A stretch of 22,194 nucleotides of DNA from Gnetum montanum. Taxonomy: Eukaryota > Streptophyta > Gnetopsida > Gnetales > Gnetaceae. The stretch is taken from the NCBI GenBank assembly GCA_015680685.1, contig MNCI01005839.1, positions 31,261 to 53,454 on the forward strand. Reading direction: 5' to 3'. Both the position numbers and the translations under genes were made by a program. Positions 20,640 to 22,194 of the stretch are shown here, one piece after another (the stretch's first letter is position 1; each line of letters starts with the position of its first letter). A model generated the notes under the pieces. That model had not been told where the DNA came from. It was given only the letters and a program-made list of their open reading frames with translations, and searched no databases.

Positions 20640-22194
20640 GCAATCTCTATGTACTCAATCATTTCTTCTATCTACAATTTATTTAATCAGATCTATGCTT
20701 AGTTGTAGGCATTCAAGCTATCAAAGAATGGCTACCATACATCACCTCTCTACTGGAGTTGCTGGAGGGCCTCATTCATCTTCACCTTGGCCAGTTGAAT
20801 TTCTTTTTCATTCACCTCTTTGAGCATTCCCACCTAGTCTTTGTAATGATTCTTAACTCTTTCAAATTTTAGGACCTCATTTTTCCATATGGCTACCTCA
20901 ATGGTCATTTTCTAGCAAAGCATCTGGACTTCCTCCATACATAGATTTCTATTTTTAGCTATCAACCTCCTCAAATCCATGTTTACCTTAGCAAGCTACT
21001 TCTACTATTATCTCACAAATTTGACCATATGTCCTTTTTCTCCTCGATATTCTACAAGTGAGGGATGTCTTTAGTAGGGACCAAGTTCTCCATACAGACT
21101 TACATCAAGTCCTTATTGTGCTGAAGGAAAGAGCTTTCAATAAGGATGCATTGAACACTATCATCTCCTTGGAATTCATAACCTCCTTATGTTTATTTTG
21201 AAGTTGCGGAAAAGCTTCATCCCTTATGATGGATTGGCTGAGAATGGTGGAATCAGCAAGACATGCTCTTAATCTTGCAACCTTGGTAGCCAATCAATGG
21301 TTTTCAATGTTGGCTATCTCAAGTTACGTATTGGCAATGATGATCTTTCCCTTGATCTCCAACAACACCAACTAGGTTATAGTGATCTTTTGAGATATTA
21401 ATGATCCTTGAAAGTGATTTCCTAGTTTCCACTAGTCAGTCAAACACCTCCTCGTGTTAGGCCATGCTAAGCCTTTCGCTCCTCACTCCTATAGAAGCCT
21501 ACACATCCTTAAGTGTAGCTATGCCTATCATGGTTGTTTTAGGAGTGTTAAGTCCTTCTACCACTCAATCATCCATCACTTCTATTTTTTTCTTGCCCAT
21601 GGTGCTTCATCATCATGACAATAGCCCCCTCACCTTCCTCTAGGCACACTAAGAAAGTTAAGGCATTCCCAGAGGTTTCTAAAAACTCTTATTGTCTAGG
21701 GATGGATAATGTAACTTCTTTGGCACTCAAATTTGTTCTTTTAGGCATATGCATTTGTTGGATTAAAAACAATGAGATAGTCTCCTATAGCCAACTTAGT
21801 GTTCTAGTTACTTCATTAAGATGGCTCAACATTGGCTATTTGACTAATGGTTCTCCACCACTTACCTCTTCCTATTGTTGCTACAATAGCTATTCACAAA
21901 GTTTTTTTCATGTGTTTCATGGCTTCATGAGCCTCTAGTGTTGTCTCTCCACCAGGTAGTCATGGTGATTACTCCTTCTCTAGCAACTTAGCAACTACCT
22001 TGTCCTTTATTGTCTCCTACTAGGAGGCAGTAAGAGCATGATAGAGCATATCATTAATGGGCTATTCCTTCCCTTTTAGAAAGTTTACAAATTAGGCATG
22101 GAAAAGGGAGTTTCTTCCTTCCTCACTTGTTATGTTTGAAGTGCTTCTTAATCTTAAGGAACATGAGCTAAGGGAGGTTGACAAGGAATTTATT
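20640..22194 (-). pseudogene. Decayed coiled-coil coding region, unknown identity, runs off the window edge
   Basis: The minus strand reads as a helical, Lys/Glu/Leu-rich protein with frame changes. From the right edge: SEEGRNSLFHA, INDMLYHALTAS, ETIKDKVVAKLLEKE. Then MGKKKIEVMDD (possible start, ATG at 21600), IGVRSERLSMA and LVETRKSLSRIINISKDHY. Then LATKVARLRACLADSTILSQ, LQNKHKEVMNSKE, CMENLVPTKDIPHL, LAKVNMDLRRLIAKNRNLCM, KNEVLKFERVKNHYKD and VKMNEALQQLQ. Nearly every stop is TAG, TAA or TGA where Gln (or Arg/Trp) would fit. No family is recognised. It lies upstream of the element's probable LTR on the same strand. The C-terminal exon of the plus-strand pseudogene is also a Lys/Glu-rich coil with a KDHY-like word, so a distant relation is possible but unproven. 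Confidence 0.6.

Overview
The window looks like heterochromatic, retrotransposon-derived DNA from a land plant with a very large genome. A gymnosperm fits best, but the species cannot be read from the sequence. Reasons: plant-type Ty3/gypsy protein motifs, short GT-AG introns, long AT-rich spacers, near absence of CpG, and very many TAG/CTA where CAG/CTG would be expected (the mark of old cytosine methylation). I see no intact protein-coding gene, no tRNA or rRNA and no CRISPR array. Every recognisable coding block is interrupted by stops and frameshifts.

Layout from left to right. 66-3092 (minus): decayed reverse transcriptase, a much shortened RNase H, and integrase of a Ty3/gypsy element that is not a chromovirus and resembles the Tat/Athila (Ogre-like) group. 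3100-3790: spacer with 29-bp-type repeats and a perfect hairpin. 3790-7078: a degenerate satellite-like array of about 17 units, about 183 bp apart, most carrying a hairpin of the type TTCCAYRYTAGG...CCTARCATGGAA. 7262-7940: an island relatively rich in CpG. 8000-9600: AT-rich DNA with about 188-bp degenerate repeats. 9612-9866: a 116-bp direct duplication. 9888-13411 (plus): a decayed gene of about seven exons. Its start is an FCP1-type (HAD-fold) phosphatase domain, its middle resembles plant transposon-associated proteins, and its end is helical or coiled-coil. 13757-13990: seven 29-bp repeats. 14200-17475 (minus): decayed gag and aspartic protease. 17476-18419: untranslated leader. 18420-18431: a probable tRNA-iMet primer-binding site. 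18432 to about 20450: probable LTR, containing an assembly artefact around a single N. 20640-22194 (minus, runs off the edge): a decayed coiled-coil coding region of unknown identity.

The central point is the arrangement. Gag-protease and RT-RNase H-integrase lie on the same strand, in the right order, with no domain duplicated, but about 11 kb separates them. The gap falls between protease and RT, where Ogre-type elements are known to carry an intron. In the gap lies an intron-bearing gene in antisense orientation, together with two families of hairpin-forming repeats. One reading is a single giant element that carried this cargo. The alternatives are a nested insertion, or two deleted neighbouring elements. 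The window alone does not decide.
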